A DNA stretch of 10,506 nt from JBAROU01 sp049642385 (GCA_049642385.1 JBAROU010000119.1:1-10506); one strand, 5' to 3'. Counted from the stretch's first letter, positions 1 to 8,046 are shown. A program made the numbers and translations. The notes: a model not told the origin generated them from the letters alone.

Positions 1-1490
1 ACTGGGCCTGATCCATTTCCTGGTGTCATGCCCAGGATATCGGCCGGATGGAAACCGGAGGGGCCATTAGGCCCGACCGAGAAGCTGGGTAGTTCGGGAG
101 CGAATTCCATCCTGAGATTGCGGATACATAGGCCGACCTTCATCGTGTTGTGGTTGCCCGGGTTGTACAGAGGAATACAGGAGGGATCTTCGTCGCTCTG
201 ACCGTCATGGTCATCGTCACAGATCGTCGAAGCGTTCTGCACGCACCAACTCAGCGGCGGGTCTTCGCCCTCCATTGTGTCGCAGTCCGGCCCCCCTAGC
301 CCGGCCGAACATTCCCCGCCGGCACCGGGCGTGTCTGGATCCAGGCCCGGTCTGTCCTCGTCCACCAGCAGATCGTGATCCTCGTCTGGTGTGTCTTCGT
401 CAATCTGTGTATCGCCATCATTGTCAACGCCATATATCGGGTCGAGGGCATAGACCACGCCCAGGGGCGGCCAGGCGTTCAGGTTCACCTTTTGGCCACC
501 GCTTCGCGGGGTAAGGTGGAATGGCTGGTTATTGTGCAGCTCGATAGGGGCATTCGTCCCGTTGACGGTAAGTGGGACCTGCACCGCTGCATACAAATCG
601 ATGAAGCTTGACGCCGGGAAGTCCTGGCCTGGCTGCAGGCTCCTGACCTCACCCGCAGAGGGCGCCGTATAGTAAACATTCAGCGCCAAAAAGTCCAGAA
701 AGAAGTCCCTGCTATTATCGCCCGCGACGTTCGTCACCCGCACGCGCAGGTTGTTCTTCGATAGTTCGCCCGGCGCCCAGGCGTGGCTCCACGTGTCATT
801 CGAGCCCCCCAGCGTCTTCGCGGTAGCGGAGGTAGCGAGTTGGGTCGTGCTCTTGGCGCTTGTCCAGGAAGCGCCGCCGTCCCAAGACAGCTCGACACAC
901 ATGAACGGTGCGCCAGCCGCACCATCGGACCACGCGTCCAGCCTGACATCGATACCTTGAATGACTGCCGTCGATGGTAGGGTCGTCTCGAAACCCGAGA
1001 AGCGGTGTTTGTCCTTACCCGCGTCCGTGCATGAAGTCGAGGTCGTGGTGCCGCTGTCGAAGTCCTGTGCGGCTACACTCGTCGAAGTGAACGTATCGTC
1101 TACAAACGCCGCGGCAGCGTTCAACTCGAAGCCGTTGCCGTCGCCGCCAGCATCAGCCGATTGCGACACAGCGCCCATGGGCCCGATCTTTGAAGGCGGC
1201 ATCGTCGAGATGGCGCCGATGCTGCTGGCACCGACAAGATCCATATTCGTGATGCTAAAGTTGCTGACATCGACGCCACCCTCATCGTGAGGTGCCTCGC
1301 GAGTCAGCTCCGTCATGCCGTTGAACACCACCGTCTCAGTTCCCAGACGGCTGGAAACGTCAGCGGTGATAACAACGGGAAGCTTTTCGACGCCAGCGGG
1401 AGGCAGCGCCTCCACCGTGCGGTCGATCCCCTTCGCCGCCATTGCTAGAAGCAATACAGCGGCGGCAAGGGCGAACTTACGCATACCCAT
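1..1490 (-). CDS. Secreted protein with beta-sandwich region and Asp-rich calcium-type repeats (3' end outside window)
   Basis: I do not recognise a named family. The frame is open from 1490 to the window edge (496 residues seen, no stop). The ATG at 1490 is preferred because AAGGAG lies 8 nt upstream; a second ATG at 1484 is less well spaced. Residues 3-19 (MRK, then FALAAAVLLLAMAA) look like a signal peptide, so the protein is probably exported. Residues about 165-275 alternate hydrophobic strands and contain LSWDGGASWT and NNLRVRVTNV, the style of a jelly-roll module in extracellular proteins. From residue 355 come acidic repeats (VDNDGDTQIDED, DHDLLVDEDRPG, then DDDHDGQSDEDPSC near 425-438). 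These resemble thrombospondin type 3 calcium-binding repeats. Six or more Cys occur after residue 390, fitting disulfides outside the cell. It follows the large cohesin-like gene on the same strand after 291 bp but has its own promoter. Export is fairly sure; role unknown. Confidence 0.85.
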   Translation of the reverse strand, partial: MGMRKFALAAAVLLLAMAAKGIDRTVEALPPAGVEKLPVVITADVSSRLGTETVVFNGMTELTREAPHDEGGVDVSNFSITNMDLVGASSIGAISTMPPSKIGPMGAVSQSADAGGDGNGFELNAAAAFVDDTFTSTSVAAQDFDSGTTTSTSCTDAGKDKHRFSGFETTLPSTAVIQGIDVRLDAWSDGAAGAPFMCVELSWDGGASWTSAKSTTQLATSATAKTLGGSNDTWSHAWAPGELSKNNLRVRVTNVAGDNSRDFFLDFLALNVYYTAPSAGEVRSLQPGQDFPASSFIDLYAAVQVPLTVNGTNAPIELHNNQPFHLTPRSGGQKVNLNAWPPLGVVYALDPIYGVDNDGDTQIDEDTPDEDHDLLVDEDRPGLDPDTPGAGGECSAGLGGPDCDTMEGEDPPLSWCVQNASTICDDDHDGQSDEDPSCIPLYNPGNHNTMKVGLCIRNLRMEFAPELPSFSVGPNGPSGFHPADILGMTPGNGSGP

Positions 1491-1498
1491 GCACGAAA

Positions 1499-1504
1499 CT
1501 CCTT
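1499..1504 (-). promoter_or_regulatory. Ribosome binding site AAGGAG for the 1490 gene
   Basis: AAGGAG on the minus strand lies 8 nt before the ATG at 1490 and 14 nt before the alternative ATG at 1484. It therefore selects the first start. Confidence 0.75.
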
Positions 1505-1539
1505 GTCAGGAAGACTGTCCTGAGCGGGGGCGGACAGTC
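1500..1539 (-). promoter_or_regulatory. Structured leader with overlapping hairpins upstream of the 1490 gene
   Basis: On the minus strand GACTGTCC (1532-1539) and GGACAGTC (1513-1520) form a perfect 8-bp inverted repeat with an 11-nt loop, between the predicted transcription start and the ribosome binding site. Two smaller pairings overlap it. CAGGA (1518-1522) can pair with TCCTG (1507-1511), and TCCT (1508-1511) can pair with AGGA (1500-1503), which is part of the ribosome binding site. The pairings are seen in the sequence; any regulatory role is inference. Confidence 0.45.
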
Positions 1540-1563
1540 ACTTGGAGGGAGGCGAGCGCTGTT

Positions 1564-1591
1564 ATTATACGCGTTCCGCACGTTTTGTAAA
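1564..1591 (-). promoter_or_regulatory. Sigma70-type promoter for the 1490 gene
   Basis: On the minus strand TTTACA (1586-1591, 5 of 6 matches to the -35 consensus) is followed by a 16-nt spacer and a perfect TATAAT (1564-1569). Transcription would start near 1557, giving a leader of about 67 nt. The two elements lie in the gap between the two secreted-protein genes, so the downstream gene need not depend on read-through. Confidence 0.75.
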
Positions 1592-1781
1592 GAACTGGCA
1601 TCCAAAGCCAAACCGGCGCCTTCCCATCCCAGCTGGGCCTCCCTCATATTGCGGGCATCAGCATGGGTCGCTCTCCAGCGAACGGGTTCAGCATCGAAGC
1701 TTAGGCTCTCCTTATGGTATGAACAAGTGGGCGGGGTCCTGTATAACACGCGCGCGTCGCGCCCTCTGCTCCACGGCATCG

Positions 1782-4700
1782 TTATGTAGCGCAGGCATGC
1801 CCGAATTGCGCGACCGCATACAAGATGTCCTCCACGGTGATCGATCCGTTTGGAGGGCCCAGGTTCCACCCGTTGGGCCCAAGCAACGTCCGGTCATAAG
1901 CCGGATGGTAGCCATCAGTCGGGAGCGCCGTCAGCGGATTCGTGTTGCGATTGATCACGGCCGTTCCGCCGGCGTCATTCCTGCCAAAACGAGCGACGAC
2001 GAGGAGAATATCCCCAACGCTTACCGCGCCATCACGCATCGGCGTGCTACTCGGGTTTGGCATGTCGAAAAAGTCCCAGAAGTTGTGCGGGTCGCGCAGC
2101 CCCCCGAGGCTCGCATTCGTACCGAGCTCCGTCTGATCGGTGCAGCCGTCGTTGTCGTCATCCGGGTCAACGTCGTCACAGATCGTGTCGCCGTCAAAGT
2201 CAACGTCCAGACAAGCCAGCGGAGTCTGGGTTGGGCTTGGAGTTACGGTAATCGTCGGAGTTGGCGTCGGGCCTGTCCCACTCTTCGGTGTAGGCGTGGG
2301 CTGCCCCAAGGGCGGCGACTGCGGAGGGTGAGGTATCCCACACGTGCTACCTATGCGTCCGAAAACAACCTGCACGTCAGAAATATCAATGTCGCCGTCC
2401 GGCTGCAGCGAAGGCTCAAGGTCGAATTTCGGCTCGTAGAGCAGCGAACCAAGCTGGGCGCCGAACCTCGACGCGAGGAGTTGCTGGTCGATGACGTTGA
2501 CCTGGCAATCCACGTTTACGTCTCCTTCCAAGGCTCGCTCGATGATCGTCGAGTCGCCGACCTGAGAAAGGGGTACCGGGTTGCCCGCGGTGTCGTTGAG
2601 CCGAACCACCGCAGAGACATCGTCCAGCAAGACCTGAATCCCGTTGCCGGGCGCAGATCGCAGCTGCAAGCCCTGCGCTGGCGTCACGGTCAGGAGGGCA
2701 AGCACTCCACCGCCCGATGGGCCCGGCTGGGCGCCCAGCGAGAAGCACGAAAGGTGGACGGAGCCCTCCGCGTTCCCCGTAAGGCAATGCGTTTCCCGGC
2801 CAGTGCTGCCCAAGAAGGGCCCTTCCGTAATCTGAACATCCACAGCGTTCGCGTTAAACAGCACCTGAAGCTCGAATGCGCCCAGGCCAAGACCGGCCGG
2901 CACGCCGGTGACGCGCTCTTCGATCACAAGCGGGCCAGCCCCGAGGAAGAGATTGGCGCCAGGCGGATCCTTGAAAACCGCGGCGGATCCCGACTGGATT
3001 CCTCGTCCGGGGTCTCCAAGACCGCTGACGGCCATCTGCTGACCGCTCCTCGCAAGCACCACCGGATAGAGAGGTGACTCACCGCCCGAGGACGCGGCGC
3101 TCACCGTCACGGAGAGCGCGCCGTCTTGCGTCGTGAGCGGGCCGAGCACCGAACCCTGAATGTTGGTCATGAACGCATTGGTCAGGTGGAGGGGTGAGAT
3201 GCCCTGCCCGGCACCGGCGAACGTGGCCGTGGCGAATGTGCCGATACCCGATGGCCCGACGCCCGCCCCCAATGTGATACAGACGAACTCAACAGAGTTT
3301 GCCTGGACATTCAGCGTCGGACAAAGCACCGTGCGAGTAGTCCCGGCAAACACGTTGCCGACCTGCATGCTCACGAACGAAGCGACGCTGGGGTTGAACT
3401 CCAGCGTAAATTGGAACGCACCCAGGTTCTGATAGTTGCTCCCAACGATATTGACCGTCGTCTGGTTCCCCACAGTCACGCTCTGCGAGACAGGCTGAAC
3501 GGCCATCGTGAGGGCGCCGAACGTTGGTGTGACCGTCGGCGTAATTGTTGGTGTCGCGCTGGGCGTAGGTGTCCCAGATGGTGTCGCCGTACTTGAGGGC
3601 GTATTTGTGTTGGTCGGCGTGGACGTTATCGAAGGGGTGAAGGTCGGCGTGCTTGTCGGGCAGACGCCGCCTGGGCAAGGAGTCGGCGTCAAGCTCGGCG
3701 TCGGCGAGAGCGTGATCGTCGGTGTGCTCGATGGCGTTGGCGTGGGCGCCGCCGGAGGCTGGAACACAAAGATACCTCCGCCTTGGAGGGCGGGCCCCGG
3801 ATTCTGAATCACGCCGCTAGGCGCCACCGTCACAGCGTCCTCGAGCGTCAATGGTGTCAGGCCACTCACGTCTCCGCGCAGGGTTACGGTAGCCAGAACT
3901 CCTGAGCCTGTGGGGCCTGGCAGGCTTGCGCCTTGCGTCACGCAAACGTACTGCACATTGCCCGCCTGGAGCACGGGCGCAAAGCAGATAGGCACTCGAT
4001 TCGTACTGCCGATGAACGGGCCCATCTGGACGCTCAGGATCGAAACGATGCTCGGATTTGCGTTCAGCGTGAACTGGAAGCCCCCCATCTCCGGCGATCC
4101 GTCCACAGCAATCGACACGGTGGTCTGGCTGCCCCTCGTAATCGTCTGGCTGGGCGGCAGTACACACATCACATGGCCCGCAGGGCCACAGAGCGTCGGC
4201 GCCGATGTGGGCGTGGGCGATACGGGTGGGATCGCCGTGAAGGTGGCCGTTGGGCCCGGCGTCCCTGGGGTTGCCGTCGATGTTGGCGTGTTTGTCGGCG
4301 GCGTTACGGAGCTGGCCGACGTAGGCGTCACCGTAGCCACCGGCGTTGGACATGGAGTTGCACCCGTAATCGTGGCGCTGCCATCCTGGAGCGCTGGACT
4401 GGGGATCGCCGGATCGACGCCGATAAGAGGCGGCGCGAGTTCTACCTGCCGTAGATCCAGCACACTGCCGCCCGCGCACGAATTTGCGAACCTAACAGTA
4501 GAAAGCACGCCGCTTCCCGAAGGGCCCGCCGGCGATGCACCTAGCGTTGTACACCCGAAGCGCACGACTCCCGCAATTGCATCAACGTCCGGCGGCAAAC
4601 AGGTGACGAAGCGCCCGCTACTGGCTAAGAACGGCCCATCAAGGGCGCTGACGAAGGAGAGGACGTTGCGGTCGTAGGCCAGCTCAAATTCGTACGCGCC

Positions 4701-6128
4701 GAGGTTCGAAACGCCGCTGATCGCTATGTCCACCACAACATCGGTGCCTTGAGCAACGGTTTGGCTCGCGGGCTGCACGCTCACAGTCGGCGCCGGACCA
4801 GCCGTCGGCGTGGGCCCGGTAGGGGTGGGCGTTGGTGACGGTCCCACCGTGCTAGTAGGCGCAGGCGTGTTCGTAGCGGTTGGTGTGGAAGGTGGTCCCG
4901 TTCCAACTGAGATGATGCCGTCTTGCACCGAGGAGACGTTAATGAGGGTACCGCCTATCGTCGTCAGAAGGAGGTGTTGGACATCGAAGTGGACCGGCGA
5001 CAGGCCAATCGATGTCGCCTTTAAGTTCACGTCTGCCAATATGCCGTTCCCACTCGCGCCTGGCATCCCACCTTGCGCCGGGCCACCGCCCAACGTCACG
5101 CACGCGTACTGAATTCGGTCTGGGGCCACCGTGGGGAGGCAAATCGGACTCCGACCGGTACTCCCCAGGAAGCCACCCAGCACAACCGGTGGTATCCCAT
5201 CGCCGCCCTGTCCAACGGGCCGCGAATCGGTTGGTCGGAGCAAACCGCTGTTGAAGAGCAAGTCGAACTGGAACGCGCCCAAGTCGGACACGTTGGCCAC
5301 AGCCACGTGCGCCGTGACAATGGAACCGACGGTTGTGTTCTGGAGGACTGGCGAAATGCAGACCGCCGTGCCGCCGGTGCTACAGAGCGCCGGCGCGGGC
5401 GTTGGAGAAGGCCCTGCAGTTGGCGTGTTCGTGGGCGTGGGCGAGGGACCGTCCGTGGGGGACGGGGACGGCGTGAACGTGGGCGTCGCTGGCCCTGGCG
5501 TCGACGTCGGAAGCGGCGGGCCACATGGAGGCGCGCCGTTCACCGTAGCGGAACCGTTTTGGATCTGCGTGGGAATCCCGCCGAGGCTCGCGAGGGGGTC
5601 AGTCAGCAGAGCGCTGGCGAAATCGAGGGCAGCCACGCCGGCGCAGGATGTCGCGAAGTTAACGGTCGCCAGGAGACCACCGCCGGTGGGACCTGAATTC
5701 GCACCGCTCGTCGCACAGCCGAACGTGACCTGCCCCGTTGCGATATCATCCGTGTCCACGAGGCAAAACGCGAATCGCCCTGTGCTCTGGATGAAATCGA
5801 AATCGAAGCTCACGGAGCTGTAAGCGAGCACTTCGGGCGAAAAGTTGAGGGTAATCTCGTACGCGCCTAGCCCGTCTGGATCGACGATATTCTCGACCAG
5901 AATGCCGGCCCCGACAGGAGTACCCACGCCCACTTTTTGAGACGATGGGTCGATGCGGGTGATCGTGACCGGCGTTGGAGTAGCCGTCGGCTGCTGGGCG
6001 AGCAGTGGAGCTGAGCCGCGAGATGACAGCAAGGCGACCACTGCCGCCAGTGTCGCGGCGGCGACAAGCAGCAGCATGGAGAGCCAGTGTGGCGGGAAGC
6101 CGGCCACCTGGTCGTTCCGATCAACCAT
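1782..6128 (-). CDS. Large exported protein: six cohesin-like repeats, Thr/Pro linkers, dockerin, TSP3-like segment, C-terminal dockerin-like module
   Basis: Length is 1448 residues. Residues 1-45 hold a short charged start, a hydrophobic stretch (18-34) and an Ala-rich end (LLAQQ), a signal peptide or anchor. Six cohesin-like beta-sandwich repeats lie at about 54-197, 248-408, 447-588, 646-788, 873-1006 and 1063-1195. They share motifs such as NLGAFQF, GPFLGSTGR and GPSGSGVLATV, and each has one Cys pair. Thr/Pro/Ser linkers separate most of them (201-247, 412-446, 591-645, 793-870). Residues 1201-1263 are a type I dockerin. Its first loop is canonical (D1203, N1205, D1207, N1211, D1214); the second (DGDIDISD) has a short insertion. 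A linker at 1276-1303 precedes an Asp-rich TSP3-like segment (1306-1330) and a C-terminal module (1344-1448) with two dockerin-like half-repeats, DGAVSVGDI and NGSITVEDI. Cohesin-dockerin pairs bind through calcium in cellulosomes; no catalytic domain is visible here, so a structural surface role is inferred. The ATG at 6128 has only a weak ribosome binding site; an in-frame ATG at codon 18 is an alternative. Confidence 0.9.
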   Translation of the reverse strand: MVDRNDQVAGFPPHWLSMLLLVAAATLAAVVALLSSRGSAPLLAQQPTATPTPVTITRIDPSSQKVGVGTPVGAGILVENIVDPDGLGAYEITLNFSPEVLAYSSVSFDFDFIQSTGRFAFCLVDTDDIATGQVTFGCATSGANSGPTGGGLLATVNFATSCAGVAALDFASALLTDPLASLGGIPTQIQNGSATVNGAPPCGPPLPTSTPGPATPTFTPSPSPTDGPSPTPTNTPTAGPSPTPAPALCSTGGTAVCISPVLQNTTVGSIVTAHVAVANVSDLGAFQFDLLFNSGLLRPTDSRPVGQGGDGIPPVVLGGFLGSTGRSPICLPTVAPDRIQYACVTLGGGPAQGGMPGASGNGILADVNLKATSIGLSPVHFDVQHLLLTTIGGTLINVSSVQDGIISVGTGPPSTPTATNTPAPTSTVGPSPTPTPTGPTPTAGPAPTVSVQPASQTVAQGTDVVVDIAISGVSNLGAYEFELAYDRNVLSFVSALDGPFLASSGRFVTCLPPDVDAIAGVVRFGCTTLGASPAGPSGSGVLSTVRFANSCAGGSVLDLRQVELAPPLIGVDPAIPSPALQDGSATITGATPCPTPVATVTPTSASSVTPPTNTPTSTATPGTPGPTATFTAIPPVSPTPTSAPTLCGPAGHVMCVLPPSQTITRGSQTTVSIAVDGSPEMGGFQFTLNANPSIVSILSVQMGPFIGSTNRVPICFAPVLQAGNVQYVCVTQGASLPGPTGSGVLATVTLRGDVSGLTPLTLEDAVTVAPSGVIQNPGPALQGGGIFVFQPPAAPTPTPSSTPTITLSPTPSLTPTPCPGGVCPTSTPTFTPSITSTPTNTNTPSSTATPSGTPTPSATPTITPTVTPTFGALTMAVQPVSQSVTVGNQTTVNIVGSNYQNLGAFQFTLEFNPSVASFVSMQVGNVFAGTTRTVLCPTLNVQANSVEFVCITLGAGVGPSGIGTFATATFAGAGQGISPLHLTNAFMTNIQGSVLGPLTTQDGALSVTVSAASSGGESPLYPVVLARSGQQMAVSGLGDPGRGIQSGSAAVFKDPPGANLFLGAGPLVIEERVTGVPAGLGLGAFELQVLFNANAVDVQITEGPFLGSTGRETHCLTGNAEGSVHLSCFSLGAQPGPSGGGVLALLTVTPAQGLQLRSAPGNGIQVLLDDVSAVVRLNDTAGNPVPLSQVGDSTIIERALEGDVNVDCQVNVIDQQLLASRFGAQLGSLLYEPKFDLEPSLQPDGDIDISDVQVVFGRIGSTCGIPHPPQSPPLGQPTPTPKSGTGPTPTPTITVTPSPTQTPLACLDVDFDGDTICDDVDPDDDNDGCTDQTELGTNASLGGLRDPHNFWDFFDMPNPSSTPMRDGAVSVGDILLVVARFGRNDAGGTAVINRNTNPLTALPTDGYHPAYDRTLLGPNGWNLGPPNGSITVEDILYAVAQFGHACAT
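2544..5969 (-). repeat. Array of six cohesin-like protein repeats with Thr/Pro linkers
   Basis: Repeat units in gene order lie at about 5969-5538, 5387-4905, 4790-4365, 4193-3765, 3512-3111 and 2942-2544. Linkers lie at 5528-5388, 4895-4791, 4358-4194 and 3752-3519. Between units 5 and 6 the linker is a Gly/Ser/Ala-rich segment of about 56 residues, not Thr/Pro. Units are about 130-160 residues and recognisably homologous by eye, but not near-identical, so the duplication is old. Unit 2 is longest, with an extra Gly-rich loop (GQGGDGIPPVVLGG). Linker DNA is low-complexity, built from ACG/CCG-type codons, and gives long Gly-Val frames on the plus strand. Confidence 0.8.
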
Positions 6129-6316
6129 GTTGCTTGCTACGACTTCGTCGGATCGTCTTCAACCTCATCCAGTTCCCCACACAAACGCCGGCTCAGCCTC
6201 CCGGTGGAAGCCCCCGGAGTTGTGCCCCCCATGATCCGAACGAGTCCCCCTATTGACGCGTAACGCGGGGGCCACCGTCCCCGCTGAGCGACCGCACCAC
6301 CGCAGTCGCCGATTCG

Positions 6317-6358
6317 AAAGAAAAGGGAACAGGCCCAGGTTGGGCACTGCTCCCCTTT
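6317..6358 (-). terminator. Imperfect hairpin with T-rich 3' side, terminator or attenuator
   Basis: Read on the minus strand, AAAGGG (6353-6358) pairs with CCCTTT (6322-6327). An inner stem GCCCA (6341-6345) pairs with TGGGC (6333-6337) over a 3-nt loop, with CAG/CTG pairs beside it. The 3' side runs into TTTTCTTT (6317-6324). That shape fits an intrinsic terminator on the minus strand. It lies just after the candidate start point at about 6366, so it could attenuate the cohesin-like gene or stop antisense transcripts. Part of the T-run lies inside the stem, which weakens the case. Confidence 0.4.
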
Positions 6359-6372
6359 GAAGATTTATGCAA

Positions 6373-6401
6373 AGTCTACTCCAGGGCAGGTGATTTGTCC
6401 A
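6373..6401 (-). promoter_or_regulatory. Candidate promoter for the cohesin-like gene
   Basis: On the minus strand TGGACA (6396-6401, 5 of 6 to the -35 consensus), a 17-nt spacer and TAGACT (6373-6378, 4 of 6 to the -10 consensus). The spacing is ideal, but the start codon is about 240 nt away, which lowers confidence. Confidence 0.4.
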
Positions 6402-6431
6402 GTCTCCAGCGCAAAACTTGACATTTCGCCC

Positions 6432-6461
6432 TTTGCGCCTGGCTTCACAATGCCCTAAAAT
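6432..6461 (+). promoter_or_regulatory. Weak candidate promoter for nuoB
   Basis: TAAAAT (6456-6461) is a 5-of-6 match to the -10 consensus, with a poor -35 (TTTGCG, 6432-6437) at 18 nt. It would give a leader of about 30 nt. No good ribosome binding site precedes the nuoB ATG. Confidence 0.25.
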
Positions 6462-6497
6462 GCACAGCGATAGCTCCCTAGAGCGCTCGGACGGCCG

Positions 6498-7124
<627 letters not shown>

Positions 7125-7125
7125 C

Positions 7126-7149
7126 ACCCGAACGCGGAGACCTTCGGGT
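7126..7149 (+). repeat. Inverted repeat between nuoB and the phosphotransferase gene
   Basis: ACCCGAA (7126-7132) and TTCGGGT (7143-7149) form a perfect 7-bp stem with a 10-nt loop in the 34-bp gap. No T-tract follows, so it is not a typical terminator. It could stabilise the nuoB transcript end or affect translation of the next gene, whose ATG lies 9 nt after the stem. Confidence 0.4.
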
Positions 7150-7158
7150 TCTCCTGGC

Positions 7159-8046
7159 ATGAAGACCCCACTAGACTTCGTCGACTTCAAGGATCTGCTG
7201 CGCGATGTCTGGCCAGGCGCATCCCCTGCTGAGGTAACCGCCGACCAGACGTCGCATCACGGGCACGCCGATCACTGGCGACTTCGTCGTGGCGACAAAA
7301 GCTTCGTCCTGCGTGTGACCAATCGCGCGCCGAACGCGCAGCGTATTCTCATCGCACTCGACGCGCTAGAAGGCGAGACCTTCGCCCCACGACTCTACGG
7401 CTGGCGTGGCTCCGCAAGCACTCGATTCTTGATCGCCATGGAGGACATACCGGGAGATGAGCCCGATATCGCAAACGTGCAGCGTCACCTGGGCCAGCTC
7501 CTGGCCGTCATTCAGCGGCTGCACCGCAACGAGCGGTTCCAGCGGGCGGTAGCGACGGTTGGGCGCGGCCCGACGGAGGACTCGTCACGTCACTGGGCCG
7601 ACGAGGAGTGGCGGCACCTCCAAGGGCTCGCTCCCGACGATGAGCGCGTCCGGCGAGCAGCACGCTGGCTCGAGCGGGTCCATCGTACCGGCGAGCGGCA
7701 CGCGCTCGCGGACTCGATCATGGTGTCCGGCCACGGCGACCTACATCGGGCCAACTGGCGCCTCCCAACAAGTGGCCCAGTCCTCCTCGATTGGGAAGAG
7801 ATACGTTGCTGGCCCCTCGCGTCCGAGCTGGCTGACTTCATCGTCTTCGGTGATCTAAGTCCCAGCGAGATGGGCGAGCGATACGGCGTGCCAAGCGAGT
7901 ACGCGGAAGCTATCGAGGATGAAGCGGCCGCCTGCGCCCTCAGCTTCTACCTCTACTGGCTCCGCACCCTCATCGACGGCAGCGATCCTCGCCCGCTCGA
8001 TGTCGCCTTTGTCGAGCGCGTCTGCGAGCGCCTCTTCGCAGGTTGA
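7159..8046 (+). CDS. Phosphotransferase of the APH / choline kinase-like fold
   Basis: This 295-residue protein matches the aminoglycoside phosphotransferase family (APH, Pfam-type PF01636), kinase-like enzymes that move phosphate from ATP to a small-molecule hydroxyl. The catalytic loop is VSGHGDLHRANW (189-200), with D194 as catalytic base and N199 for metal. The metal-binding Asp is D211 in VLLDWEE, and SELADFIVF (222-230) follows as in the family. The N-lobe strand reads FVLRV, with Arg where many relatives have the ATP-contacting Lys; this variation occurs in the family. The substrate cannot be read from sequence: antibiotic, choline, sugar or other alcohol are all possible, and resistance should not be assumed. 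It starts 34 nt after nuoB on the same strand, so co-transcription is likely, though no functional link is known. No clear ribosome binding site precedes the ATG; the alignment to the family supports this region of start. Confidence 0.88.
   Translation: MKTPLDFVDFKDLLRDVWPGASPAEVTADQTSHHGHADHWRLRRGDKSFVLRVTNRAPNAQRILIALDALEGETFAPRLYGWRGSASTRFLIAMEDIPGDEPDIANVQRHLGQLLAVIQRLHRNERFQRAVATVGRGPTEDSSRHWADEEWRHLQGLAPDDERVRRAARWLERVHRTGERHALADSIMVSGHGDLHRANWRLPTSGPVLLDWEEIRCWPLASELADFIVFGDLSPSEMGERYGVPSEYAEAIEDEAAACALSFYLYWLRTLIDGSDPRPLDVAFVERVCERLFAG

Larger units (their letters stand above)
1491..1781. other. Gap between the two secreted-protein genes
   Basis: Besides the promoter and leader of the 1490 gene I see no gene here. 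No clear intrinsic terminator (GC stem plus T-run) follows the stop of the large gene at 1782. A GC-alternating stretch at about 1749-1762 could fold weakly but has no T-tract. Some read-through from the large gene into the 1490 gene is therefore possible. Confidence 0.6.
6129..6497. other. Divergent intergenic region between the cohesin-like gene and nuoB
   Basis: These 369 bp contain no convincing gene. They hold a candidate minus-strand promoter (6373-6401), a long imperfect hairpin (6322-6358), a smaller inverted repeat GCGGGG (6265-6270) / CCCCGC (6279-6284), and a poor plus-strand promoter for nuoB. The leader of the cohesin-like gene would be about 240 nt if the minus promoter is used. 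Confidence 0.6.

Noticed and set aside
1542..3077. Long plus-strand frame of 511 codons opposite the cohesin-like gene
   Set aside because: It is Arg-rich with no domain or motif, has no ribosome binding site, and overlaps the well-supported minus-strand gene, whose dockerin and repeats are recognisable. It also crosses the gap and its promoter.
3519..5528. Low-complexity tandem-like DNA as a possible CRISPR or satellite array
   Set aside because: The repeats are irregular, lack unique spacers of fixed size, and correspond exactly to in-frame protein linkers.
3508..5823. Plus-strand frames rich in Gly-Val (for example 3508-3807, 3910-4677, 4810-5112, 5131-5823)
   Set aside because: These are reverse-strand readings of the Thr-Pro linker codons and the repeats; the Gly-Val runs follow directly from them.
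6418..6423. Perfect TTGACA as the -35 box of nuoB
   Set aside because: No -10-like hexamer lies 16-18 nt downstream; TAAAAT is 32 nt away.
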